The notes beneath the pieces are model-generated. The model did no database searches and was not told the origin of the DNA. It worked only from the letters and a program-made list of their open reading frames with translations. A program made the position numbers and the translations under genes. A stretch of 64,000 nucleotides of DNA from Streptomyces sp. NBC_01210 (lineage in GTDB: Bacteria; Actinomycetota; Actinomycetes; Streptomycetales; Streptomycetaceae): assembly GCF_036010325.1 (NCBI RefSeq), contig NZ_CP108550.1:67862-131861 (forward strand), in the 5' to 3' direction. Positions within the stretch are counted from its first letter, which is position 1. Every line of letters starts with the position of its first letter. This document shows, in pieces, positions 15,310-23,900 of the stretch.

Positions 15310-15656
15310 CCGGCCGCACCCGCAGCCGCCTGGACCGGGTGCGCGCCTCTGCCGGCATCGCCCAGCTCGCCCTCCAGCAGATCGAGGACGACCTGAATGC
15401 CGACGACGTCGACGCCTCCGAGCTCGCCGCGATCCTGCGCGAGCTCCAGGAGGACGTCGACGTCCCCGGCGGCCTCTTCCCCGCCCTCGCGCAGCTGGTC
15501 ACCGCCGCCGCCCGCCGGGCAGAGCAGATCGAGCCCGACCGCGACGGCGACGCCTCCTGCCCCCTGCACGAGGCCGCCGCCCTGATCACCGACAACGCCG
15601 GGCAGCGCCTGAACTGGGCTGCCCGCTCCCTCGACCCGCAAGGAGACGACGCATGA
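15306..15656 (+). CDS. Hypothetical helical protein
   Basis: A 116-aa protein starting at GTG 15306, overlapping the previous stop. It is acidic and helical, with a LAAILRELQEDVDVPGG segment and one CPLH. Its stop overlaps the ATG of the P-loop kinase (ATGA), so it is coupled on both sides. No family recognised. Confidence 0.72.
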   Translation: MTGRTRSRLDRVRASAGIAQLALQQIEDDLNADDVDASELAAILRELQEDVDVPGGLFPALAQLVTAAARRAEQIEPDRDGDASCPLHEAAALITDNAGQRLNWAARSLDPQGDDA

Positions 15657-16612
15657 CCTCGGTGCTCTACCCGGACCTGCCCGAGAACGGGCTGATCGTG
15701 CTGATCGGCGCCTCCGGCGCGGGCAAGTCCACGCTGGCCCGCACCTGGCCGGCCTCCCAGATCCTCTCCCTCGACGGCCTGCGCGGCGTCGTCAGTGACG
15801 ACCCCGGCGACCAGGGCGCGACCGGCGACGCCGCCGACGTCCTCAAGCTGATCCTGGAGCGCAGGATGGCCCGCAAGCTCAACACGGTCATCGACGCGAC
15901 CAACGTCGAACAGCCCATCAGGGTGGAGCTGGTGATGGCAGCCAAGCGGCACGGCATGCCGACCATCGCGGCCGTCGTCGCCACGCCGCTGGACGTGTGC
16001 CTGGAGCGGCAGGAGCCGCGGCCGGACAACCGGCGCGTGCCCGAGGACGTCGTCCGCTCCCAGCACCAGGCCATGGTCCACTCGCACCAGCGGCTCGCGG
16101 CCGAAGGCTTCAACACGGTCGTCTTCGCCGACGCCCTGTACCGCCTGGAGCCGTTCCTCCAGGAGCTCTCGCAGGACCGGGAGGCAGACCTCGGGCGCGA
16201 CGGCAGCGACGGCCTGGGCGACCTGTGGCTGGCCCGCCGCTTCTTCGGCCCGGAGATCCTGCCGCTGTGGCGGTGGCGGCCGGGCTCGGACCTGGTGACC
16301 GGCCGGGACCGCGTCGCGGAGATCCGCCTCGGGCAGCAGTACCTCACCCTGGCACTGCGCGAAGACGTCGACGGCGAGGGCGACTTCGGCTTCGACGTCC
16401 TGCTGCCCTGCCCCTTCGACCCGGAGTGCGCCGGGCAGGCGTGGGCGCCGGGCTACTCGGTCACCGACCTGCACAAGGCGCTGACCGGAGCCATGGACAA
16501 CGACCCGGACATCATCTGCACCGTCCACGGCGACGGCGTCGACGACGACCAGGACGACGACCCCGAGGGCCGCACGGACCTGGAAGCGCAGTACGCGGAA
16601 GCGGTCGCGTGA
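15653..16612 (+). CDS. P-loop polynucleotide-kinase-like protein
   Basis: A 319-aa protein with ATG 15653. The Walker A GASGAGKST lies at residues 18-26. A DATNVEQPIR motif at about 83 and an RRVPEDVV lid-like segment match the AAA_33/Pnkp-type kinase fold that phosphorylates 5' ends of nucleic acids or small molecules. The C-terminal ~120 residues are acidic with two Cys and have no recognised domain. The substrate cannot be told. It is translationally coupled to both neighbours; an RNA- or DNA-end repair role during transfer is possible. Confidence 0.78.
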   Translation: MTSVLYPDLPENGLIVLIGASGAGKSTLARTWPASQILSLDGLRGVVSDDPGDQGATGDAADVLKLILERRMARKLNTVIDATNVEQPIRVELVMAAKRHGMPTIAAVVATPLDVCLERQEPRPDNRRVPEDVVRSQHQAMVHSHQRLAAEGFNTVVFADALYRLEPFLQELSQDREADLGRDGSDGLGDLWLARRFFGPEILPLWRWRPGSDLVTGRDRVAEIRLGQQYLTLALREDVDGEGDFGFDVLLPCPFDPECAGQAWAPGYSVTDLHKALTGAMDNDPDIICTVHGDGVDDDQDDDPEGRTDLEAQYAEAVA

Positions 16613-16809
16613 GCCGCACAGCCGACGGCCCGCACCCGCACCCGCTCACCCCGGCCGAACTCCCGGCCGGGGATGAGTGGTGGCACGGCTGCCGCGACTG
16701 CCACCTGCCGATCCAGGGCGAGGCCGCCGGCCTCGCCACGCACCGCCGCACCGTCCACACCCACGCCGGTGACCCCCGGCGGCCCATCACGATCCACCTG
16801 GACCTCTGA
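16609..16809 (+). CDS. Small C2H2-type zinc protein
   Basis: A 66-aa protein at GTG 16609 overlapping the kinase stop. It contains CRDC, then twelve residues, then HRRTVH, a C2H2 spacing close to a classical zinc finger. It is probably DNA- or RNA-binding. It is the last gene of the coupled operon before a perfect palindrome. Confidence 0.65.
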   Translation: MSRTADGPHPHPLTPAELPAGDEWWHGCRDCHLPIQGEAAGLATHRRTVHTHAGDPRRPITIHLDL

Positions 16810-16818
16810 CCGGCGGGC

Positions 16819-16844
16819 CCGGTTTCCCAAGTTTGGGAAACCGG
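16819..16844 (+). terminator. AT-containing 12-bp palindrome (terminator or operator)
   Basis: CCGGTTTCCCAA at 16819-16830 pairs exactly with TTGGGAAACCGG at 16833-16844, around 2 nt. The A/T-rich centre is unusual among the G/C-only terminators here, so a protein-binding site is also possible. Confidence 0.6.
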
Positions 16845-16949
16845 CCCCGGCGTGACGGGCACTCCGTGCCGCCCCGGCCCCGCTTCGACGTGGGGCCGGG
16901 GCGGTCGCGGTGGTCCCTCACCACCGAGCAGCGAGAGGAGCTGGACGTC

Positions 16950-17252
16950 ATGCACCTGCGGATCTACGAGGTCGACGTCCCGATACACGACACCCACCAC
17001 CCAGACCGGAACGGTGTGCACGTCTTCACCGGCGTCGCCGACTCCCCCGCCGCGGCCCTGCGCCGCGCGCACGAGGTGTACGACGCCGCGCTCGCCGCGC
17101 ACACGGCCGGACTTGAGATCCCCGGCAAACAGCCGGACAGCTGGGGAGCGCGCGGGCTTCGGCCCGGCTGGCAGATGGAGTGGCCCGCCGCGCGGGCCGG
17201 CCTCTGGAACAACCCCGTCAGCTGGACCACCCGCAGCGACTTCGCGCTGTAG
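16950..17252 (+). CDS. Hypothetical protein
   Basis: A 100-aa protein; ATG 16950 is chosen because GAGAGGAG precedes it, although the frame is open from 16833. A compact alpha/beta N-terminal domain (LRIYEVDVPIHDTHHPD, then ADSPAAALRRAHEVYDAAL) is followed by a Trp-rich C-terminus. No family recognised. Confidence 0.68.
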   Translation: MHLRIYEVDVPIHDTHHPDRNGVHVFTGVADSPAAALRRAHEVYDAALAAHTAGLEIPGKQPDSWGARGLRPGWQMEWPAARAGLWNNPVSWTTRSDFAL

Positions 17253-17257
17253 CTCCG

Positions 17258-17302
17258 CCCCGGGACAGCCGCTCTGCTTGGCGGCTTGACGGCTGCCCCG
17301 GG
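17258..17302 (+). terminator. Imperfect hairpin terminator
   Basis: CCCGGGACAGCCG near 17259 pairs with CGGCTGCCCCGGG at 17290-17302, with mismatches and a long loop, immediately after a stop codon. Confidence 0.5.
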
Positions 17303-17341
17303 CCCATCCATCCCGTACGAGACGAGACGGAGAACCCAAGT

Positions 17342-17833
17342 ATGTCCTCCCCCCTGCGCGTTCAGGCCCGGATCGGGCAGCGCACCCTCTTACTGACCAC
17401 CGCCGGACTCGAGGGCGGCGACTGGATCCGCGGCATCACCATCCGCCAGCCCTGGGCGACCTGCATCCTCGCCGGGAAGACCCCGGAGAACAGGCCCGCC
17501 AACTGGCCCTGGCGCGGCTGGGTCCTCCTCCACGCCGGGAAGAAGCTGGACCGCCCGGCCCTGCGCGACCCGCTGGTGGCCACCGCGATCCGAGGCCGCG
17601 AGCTCCACCATGGCGCGGTCATCGGTATCGCCCGGCTCACCGACTGCCACCTGGACCAGGGGCTCGAGCGCTGTACCAGCCCGTGGGCGCAGCGCGACGT
17701 TCACCACCTGGTCCTCGCCGACGTCCACGAACTGCCGCTGCCCGTGCCCGCCACGGGTCGGCTCCCGGCCTGGAAGCCGACGCAGGACCTCGTGGATCAA
17801 GTCCTCCAGCAGCTGCCGCACCTGCGGCCGTGA
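17342..17833 (+). CDS. ASCH-domain protein
   Basis: A 163-aa protein with ATG 17342. IRGITIRQPWATCILAGKT and the following ENRPANWPWRGWVLLHAGKK segment are the ASCH/PUA-like signature. ASCH domains bind RNA or modified nucleotides, and many plasmid and phage copies act as RNA-interacting or base-modification readers (family knowledge). Its stop overlaps the next gene (GTGA). The specific role here is unknown. Confidence 0.82.
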   Translation: MSSPLRVQARIGQRTLLLTTAGLEGGDWIRGITIRQPWATCILAGKTPENRPANWPWRGWVLLHAGKKLDRPALRDPLVATAIRGRELHHGAVIGIARLTDCHLDQGLERCTSPWAQRDVHHLVLADVHELPLPVPATGRLPAWKPTQDLVDQVLQQLPHLRP

Positions 17834-18108
17834 CCCGCAGGAACAGCAAGAAGCCGCCGTGGGAGCCGGGCCTGATCCCGGCCCCCGGCGTCCTCCTGGA
17901 CTGGCGCGACAGCCAGCACTTCGACCGCTGGCAGGACCGCCCCTGCGCACTGTGCGAGCAGCTCACGCCGATGCGCTCCCACTCCGGGGAGCCCGTTCAC
18001 AAGGCGTGCGCTGAGGACTGGATCGCCGCGAATCCCACCGAGGCCAGCTTCGGCCGGTTCGCCTCCGACGTCCAGCCCAAGCGCCGGCGCGACGACAACC
18101 ACGCCTGA
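17830..18108 (+). CDS. Small zinc-knuckle protein
   Basis: A 92-aa protein at GTG 17830, coupled to the ASCH gene. It has CALCEQL, a His, and then HKACAEDW, a Cys/His set that could hold one zinc, between basic ends. Unknown function; probably acts with the ASCH protein. Confidence 0.68.
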   Translation: MTRRNSKKPPWEPGLIPAPGVLLDWRDSQHFDRWQDRPCALCEQLTPMRSHSGEPVHKACAEDWIAANPTEASFGRFASDVQPKRRRDDNHA

Positions 18109-18130
18109 ACCCCTCCACCTGGAGGCCCCC

Positions 18131-18310
18131 ATGAGCAGCACCCCACAGCACGACGTGGATCACGCCCTCGCTTACCCCGAGCCGCCCGCCTCCCCGCTCT
18201 GGCACCGCCACGGCGCACCGAAGCCCCGGCCGCTCACCCCCGACCAGCAGCAGCGCAACCGCGAGGTCCTGGCGCTCGCCCAGCGCAAGCCCCGCACCAC
18301 CGCCGCATAG
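18131..18310 (+). CDS. 59-aa Pro/Gln-rich small protein
   Basis: ATG 18131 lies 6 nt after a clear GGAGG at 18121. The 59 residues are Pro-rich in the first half, then TPDQQQRNREVLALAQRK, likely one helix. It is evenly spaced between the zinc-knuckle gene (22 nt) and the Lsr2-like gene (10 nt), which supports it as a real operon member. Confidence 0.6.
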   Translation: MSSTPQHDVDHALAYPEPPASPLWHRHGAPKPRPLTPDQQQRNREVLALAQRKPRTTAA

Positions 18311-18320
18311 AGGAGCCGCC

Positions 18321-19142
18321 GTGTTCACCGACATGAAAGAGGCCCTCGAAGCAGAGGCCCTCGAACTCACCCCGATCGGCAGCGGCCAGAGCGCCGCCGC
18401 CTCCCTGGTGGTCGCCCACCAGGCCCGCGACAAGGACGACCTCTCCGACCTGTTGGGCGCTCTCGGACTGCCCTGCGGCGAGGACGACCTCGTACGCCTG
18501 CTCCCCCACATGAACACGTCCGACACCCCGACGACCGGAGACACGATGCCCGTCAACGCCTTCACCGCCACCGCCACCTCCATGCTGACCAACGGCGACA
18601 GCCCCGCCCACGTCCGCGAGACCCTCGGACTGTCGGAGAGCGAACTGGCCGAAGCCCTCCAGCACACCGACCAGGACGCCCCCACCCCGGACACCGACAC
18701 CCCGCACACGGCCGGCCCCGCGTCCGATAGTCCGGTGGACAGCGACGGGATCGAAGCCCTGCTCTCCTGGGCGAAGGACCACCCGGCCGCCGTCATCCGC
18801 AACAAGGCCGCCCGCATCCGCAGCGACCTCTCCGAGCTGACCGCACGGCGCGAGACCGACGACGCCCAGCGAGAGGCCGAAGAGCGCGTCGCCAAGCTCA
18901 AGGCGGAACTGGAACAGGCACAGGAAACGCTGCGCACGGTGAAGGCCGGCGGCCGACCCGCGACGCCCGCCGCCGCTTCCGCGCCGACCGGCACCAAGCG
19001 CAGCAAGGAGCAGCTGGCCGCGATCCGGACGTGGGCGCGCGCCAACGGCCACCGGGTCGCCGACACGGGCAACCCGGCGAAGACCGTCCTGGACGCGTAC
19101 GACGCCGCGCACCGCACCACCGCCCTGGCGGAGGCGAGCTGA
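18321..19142 (+). CDS. Lsr2-like DNA-binding protein
   Basis: A 273-aa protein at GTG 18321 behind AGGAG. A helical N-terminal part includes SPAHVRETLGLSESELAEAL, a helix-turn-helix-like segment. A coiled coil (~175-215) follows, then a C-terminal domain (226-270) with RTWARANGHRVADTG and VLDAYDAAH. That matches the AT-hook-like DNA-binding domain of Lsr2, the actinobacterial xenogeneic silencer. It lacks the Lsr2 N-terminal dimerisation domain; the coiled coil may replace it. It may silence host or plasmid AT-rich DNA (inference). Confidence 0.75.
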   Translation: MFTDMKEALEAEALELTPIGSGQSAAASLVVAHQARDKDDLSDLLGALGLPCGEDDLVRLLPHMNTSDTPTTGDTMPVNAFTATATSMLTNGDSPAHVRETLGLSESELAEALQHTDQDAPTPDTDTPHTAGPASDSPVDSDGIEALLSWAKDHPAAVIRNKAARIRSDLSELTARRETDDAQREAEERVAKLKAELEQAQETLRTVKAGGRPATPAAASAPTGTKRSKEQLAAIRTWARANGHRVADTGNPAKTVLDAYDAAHRTTALAEAS

Positions 19143-19207
19143 TGGACACCAAGCCCCTCACGGTCGACGGCTTCCTCTACGCCGTCCCCACCCCCGGCAC
19201 CCGGTGA
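19142..19207 (+). pseudogene. 21-codon stub of a gene cut by an IS remnant
   Basis: ATG 19142 overlaps the Lsr2-like stop (TGATG), so a coupled gene starts here but ends after 21 residues. The following sequence belongs to a different, transposase-bearing segment. It is probably the 5' end of an operon gene truncated by insertion, though a genuine microprotein cannot be excluded. Confidence 0.4.
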
Positions 19208-19404
19208 GAAACCGACGAAACGGGTTCTCACCAGAGACGAAAGTCCTGGTGGGGCCCGTTTCTCGTTGTTTCGGAGCGCGTGGCTGACCGAGTGCGGAGC
19301 GGTTCGGGGCGTTTTTACGTGAGGGGGCCCACACTGTGGCATTCGTCACGATGCGGGCCTTGATCTTTTGTTGATCTTCAGGCTGGTGTGTCTCGCGCTG
19401 ATCG

Positions 19405-19814
19405 CTAGGCGGTCGGTGCGAGGTAGCCGGTGGGGGTCCAACTGCCCAGCGGCTTGGTTCTGCGCCGGTGATGGGTGCGCCTGCGTGGGCGCTGCCCGTT
19501 GAGGGCGAGAGTCTCCACCCATTCCTTGATCTTCCGGCGGTTGGCGTGGGCCAGCTGGAAGACCAGAAGGATCGTCTGGGCGGCGATGCCGCGGATACGC
19601 CGGGAGCCGGCCGCCTCGATGCCCTCGCCGAGGGGTTCTTCGCGTAGCCGTTGAAGCCCTCGACGCTGTTGCGGAGGCGGAAGTAGACCTTCTGCCATTC
19701 CTGGTCGCCGTGCTCGAGGGCCTGCCAGTGCTTGGCGCCGACGTCAGGGGCGACGGCGATGCTGCGCTGCTTGCAGACCCTGAGTGGTCCGGTGGGGCTC
19801 GGCTCCGGGTCCAC
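19405..19814 (-). pseudogene. Transposase C-terminal remnant, frameshifted
   Basis: One minus-strand frame reads GDQEWQKVYFRLRNSVEGFNG; the adjacent frame continues with EAAGSRRIRGIAAQTILL and a basic end (PLGSWTPTGYLAPTA). Together they match the C-terminal part of a Streptomyces transposase-like family. A frameshift near 19630 and loss of the N-terminus make it inactive. It marks the right border of the transfer block. Confidence 0.7.
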
Positions 19815-19835
19815 CAGCGGCAGGTGGATCCCGCG

Positions 19836-19869
19836 GAGCCCCCGAAGGCCGCGAGGCCTTCGGGGGCTC
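19836..19869 (-). terminator. 15-bp perfect hairpin
   Basis: GAGCCCCCGAAGGCC at 19836-19850 pairs exactly with 19855-19869 around a 4-nt loop. It probably ends minus-strand transcription of the two membrane genes to its right. Confidence 0.75.
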
Positions 19870-19979
19870 CTGCGTTCCCACCCACGCGAATCATGGTGAC
19901 GGTGACGAAGCCGCCAATTCAGTACACCAACAGCAGTTCGATGCTCGACTGCCTCGCCAAGGGAACCAACTGCGCCCGG

Positions 19980-20489
19980 TCAGGGGTGGACGACCGTCAG
20001 GCCGACCGCATCCGCGGCCCAGCCCGCCGCCACCGCGCAGAGCACCGGAAGCACCAGCAAGGCCACACCCATCGCCGACGGAAACCTCCCTCGCTCGCGC
20101 ACCACTTCACGCGGCGCGAACGCCTTGCCCGTCGCGGCCTTCGTGTGCGTCGTCGACACCGGAGTGGCGACGGTCAGAGCCACCAAGGCCACCTCACGCC
20201 AGCGCAGCCGTTCGTCCCCGTGCACCGGGAGGGTCCACGACGACACCCAGCCCCGGAACGGCAGCAGCGCCAGGGCGAGACCGCACAGGAAGCCGGCACA
20301 CGCTGCGAGCGTGCCGGGCCAGGGCTCTTGCGCCACGTACCGAATGAGAAGCGCCACCACGACGATCGCCGGAACCGGGATCAGCAGCGGTATCGGCCAC
20401 TCACGTCGGTCCGGGAGCCAGCGCAACAGCAGGCAGGAGAGCACGATCTCGGGGATCAGGACAGCAACGACCCACAAAGTAAGGGGCAT
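19980..20489 (-). CDS. Multi-span membrane protein
   Basis: A 169-aa protein read leftward from ATG 20489 (GGAG upstream). Four to five hydrophobic segments, including LWVVAVLIPEIVLSCLLL and a C-terminal MGVALLVLPVLCAVAAGWA. No family recognised. It lies 11 bp after another small membrane gene, and both follow the large ALF-repeat exported protein on the same strand. If that protein is a toxin, these are candidate immunity proteins (inference). Confidence 0.68.
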   Translation of the reverse strand: MPLTLWVVAVLIPEIVLSCLLLRWLPDRREWPIPLLIPVPAIVVVALLIRYVAQEPWPGTLAACAGFLCGLALALLPFRGWVSSWTLPVHGDERLRWREVALVALTVATPVSTTHTKAATGKAFAPREVVRERGRFPSAMGVALLVLPVLCAVAAGWAADAVGLTVVHP

Positions 20490-20500
20490 GGGACGCTCCG

Positions 20501-20899
20501 TCAGATGTCGAGGAGGGTGCCGAGCGCGGCGGCCGTCAAGAGGGTGACGGCGAAGCAGGTGCCCAGGAAGACCATGACGTGCTTGGGCGTCGCGCGCTCC
20601 ATCGTTCCGCCGGCGCGGACCAGGGCCACCTGGCGTCGGATGTACTTGGTGAAGACGGCCATGGCCATCAGCAGGCCCAGCATCCCGACGGTGTAGAGCT
20701 GCAGCGCCGTCTGCACACCCTCGCCCCGCATCGCGGTGTCCCCGACCGTCGAAAGGCCGCCGGCCAAGCCGGGGGCTGTCGCGAGGAACACCTTCCACTT
20801 CCTCGTCGTCGCCCAGGACTGCATGACCGCGCCGAACACGATGGCCACCGCGGCAGCCGCGATCCACCAACCAGTGGTGGAGGACCAGAAACTGAACAC
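20501..20899 (-). CDS. Small membrane protein
   Basis: A 132-aa protein read leftward from GTG 20899, with GGGGG just upstream. Three hydrophobic spans: TGWWIAAAAVAIVFGAVM, a central YTVGMLGLLMAMAVF and the C-terminal HVMVFLGTCFAVTLLTAAA. No family recognised. It is separated from the ALF-repeat gene by a hairpin terminator. Confidence 0.7.
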   Translation of the reverse strand: MFSFWSSTTGWWIAAAAVAIVFGAVMQSWATTRKWKVFLATAPGLAGGLSTVGDTAMRGEGVQTALQLYTVGMLGLLMAMAVFTKYIRRQVALVRAGGTMERATPKHVMVFLGTCFAVTLLTAAALGTLLDI

Positions 20900-20925
20900 G
20901 GAAGACCCCCTAGGTGCTGCGGAAC

Positions 20926-20966
20926 CGCGTGGATGGGGCAAGCTTGCGACTCGCCCCGTCCACGCG
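20926..20966 (-). terminator. 14-bp hairpin terminator after ALF gene
   Basis: CGCGTGGATGGGGC at 20926-20939 pairs with GCCCCGTCCACGCG at 20953-20966 with one wobble, 15 nt past the stop of the large minus-strand gene. Confidence 0.72.
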
Positions 20967-20980
20967 TCTGTGCGGGCTGC

Positions 20981-23900
20981 TTACCAGGTGAAGATGCCGA
21001 CCACGGTAGTCGTGACGTCGTAGCCGATGTCCACGATCTTCTCACCGATGACCCTCTCGTCGATGCCTGCTCTACGGAGCATGCTCCTCGTCAGCTTCGA
21101 CTTGCCGATGAAGCTTCCGCCGAGCACGAAGAGGCCGAGAGCGGAATGGAATTCCTTGCTGTCCCAGCCGTATCCCCAGCACGCCAGGCCGGCACTCACT
21201 CCTTGCAGACCCCAGGAGGTGAGTCCCGCCCCCACAGCGATCGGACCCGCGACCGGCGCGGCCGGCGGGAACAGCGCCACGAGGCCGGCGACCGACGCGA
21301 CAACGCCGGCACCGGTGCTCCAGTGGCCGACCGCCGACGACCAGTCCTTGGGGTCCGTGATGTCCTCAGGCCAGAGGCCGAACCACTTGGTGTCACCGGT
21401 CTTGTCGTCGTTCTCCGCGTTGTCGGCGGGGTTCGTCCCCGCCTGCGCCTGCTGCGCGGCCAGCTCGGCCGCCTTGCGTGCCGCCTCCCTGGCTTCCTCC
21501 ACACGCTTCCTGACAGCGATCGCGCGCGCCTCGCTGGCCGCGACCGCCGCCGCCTTGGCGTCCTTGCCCGCCTGGATGGCGGAGGCCCGCGCCGCGGATG
21601 CCGAGGACTGCGCATTCACCGCGGACGCCACCGCCTGGGTGGCCGACGCCGACGCCTGGCGCATCGAGTAGTTGGCGCTCCGGGCCGCACCGCGCGCGGT
21701 AGCCGCCGCCGCCTTGGCGGCATTGGCCGACACCTGGGCGGCCGCGGCCGACCTGTCGGCGTCTTCGGCGTTGGTCTTGGCCTCGGCGGCCGAGTCGAGG
21801 GCGTCCTTGGCGTAACCGTCCGCCTTCGCCTTCCACTCGAGCGCCTCGTTGGCCGCGTTGCGGGCCTCCGCAGCAGCCTGGGAGGCACGCGCCGCGTCCT
21901 CCCGCGCCTTGGCGGCGACCTTCGCGGCGTGCGCGATGGCGGCACGCATGGCCGCCACGTGCGTGAGGTGGTCGTGGTCGAGCTGGGCGACGTAGTGCTT
22001 GTCCTGGATCACGAAGGCGCGCCGCATGCGCGACGAGCCCTCGAGGAGGATCTGCGCGGCCGACTTCATGTACGGGCCGCCGGTCTGCTGGAGACTGAGG
22101 ATCTCGACCCGGTCGTCCTCCTTCGTCGCCTCGGCCCATTCGACGGCGAGGAAGCGGTGCAGGGCCTTGGCGCTGCCGTCGTTGAGGGCGGCCTGGGCCT
22201 TGGCCTGGACCGCTCTGCCCGGTGCGCCGTTCAGTACCTTCAGCACGGAGATCCGGTAGTGCTCGAGCCCCGCTGCGATGGCGCCGGTGTCGAGGAACCG
22301 GGCTGCGGCGCCCGGAGTTTCGTCGACGAGCGTCCGGTGGGCGGCCTCCGCGATGTCGACCACGGACGCCGTCGCGAGGGATAGCACGTTCTCGCGGTCG
22401 TCCTGATCCAGGGCCAGGGTGCGGTCGGTGCTGATCCAGTTGACCACGTCCTCGTCCGTGCCGGCGAGCGCGTACTCGGCCGCCTCACGGGTCCAAGTGC
22501 CGCTCGAGACCAGCAGCTTGACGGCGGCCTGGCGGCCCGAGTCGACGGCCTTGACCGTGTCCCCGCCCAGCAGCGCCGACTCTGCAGCCGCGACCAGGTC
22601 CTTGGTCTCCTGGCTGAGCTTCTCCGCCTGAGCGCGCTGCGTCTCCATGAGGAGCGTGTCGTCGGCCTCGGCCTGCGTCTTGAAGCGGGCCAGCGCGATG
22701 CCTATTTCCTCGTCCTCGGCGATCCGGGTGGTCTCCGAGTCCCGGGCCGCCTTCTCCACTGCGATCGCTTCGTTGACCGCTTTAGTGGCCGTGTCGGCCG
22801 CTTTCACTGCGGCGGCGGCGTACTCGGTGGAGCGCTTGGCGTACTCGACCGCCTCACCCGCGTGGGCCGCCGCCTCCTCGGCAGCGACCGCGGCCTTGTC
22901 GGCGTGCTCCGCGGCGCTGTTGGCCGCGTCGCGTGCCACGGCAGCCGCGGACGCGGCACGGTTCGCCAAGGTCTGTGCGGTGCCGGCCGCGCGGGTGGCC
23001 CGCGCGGCGGCGGCGTTGGCCTCGGCGGCGGCGGCCCGCGCCTTGGCGGCCTGGGACTTGGCTGCGCCCGCCGCGTTGGCGGCGTCAGCCGCGGCGTTGG
23101 CGGCCGCGGCCGCGTTCTGGGCTGCGCCCGCAGCCGCCGAGCCGGCGGACGCCGCCTGCTGGGAGGCGATCGAAGCCTGGTGAGCGGCTCCGGCCGCGGT
23201 GCGCGCACGGGCCGCGGCGTTGCGGGCGCCCTGGGCCGCCGAGCGGGCGGCGGCCGCCTTGGACGCGTCCTTGGACGCGGCGATCGCAGCCCGGTAGGCG
23301 CGGGAGGCGGCACCGCCTGCGCTGGCCGCGGCTGCAGCCGCGGCCTGCGCCGCCTGCGCCGCGCGCCGCGAGGCGGACTGGGCGGTGCGCGAGGCGACGA
23401 TGGCCGTGGACGCGGCGGCGGCGGCACCGTTCGCGGCGTTCGCGGCGTTGTTGGCCGCCTTCGCCGACTTCTTCACGTCCTGCTCGGCTGCCAGCGCCTC
23501 CGCCTTCGCCTCGAGGGCAGCCTCCTTGGCCTTCGCGGCGGCCTCCTTGGCCTCCTCGGAAGCGGCGACGGCCTTCTCCGTCGTCAGCTTCGCCCGCTTG
23601 CCCTCGCGCTCCACGATCTCGACCAGCTGCTCGATCGTCGCGGCCTCGTCGTCGCGGGCACGGGCGATGAACTGGCCGGACATCAAGAACCGGTCGATCG
23701 CATCGCGCGATCCGTCGTCCAGGGCGCGTTGCGCGTACTTCTTCACCTCCGGGGAGGCCGTGTTGAGGATGGTGGTGACCTTCACCCGGCTGTCCTCGTC
23801 CCGGGCGGTGTACTGGGTGTCCACCAGGAAGGACGTCAACGCGGCGCGGGTGTTCGTGTTCAGCGCCTTGCCGGCCTCCCGCTTCACTGCGGATCCGCTG

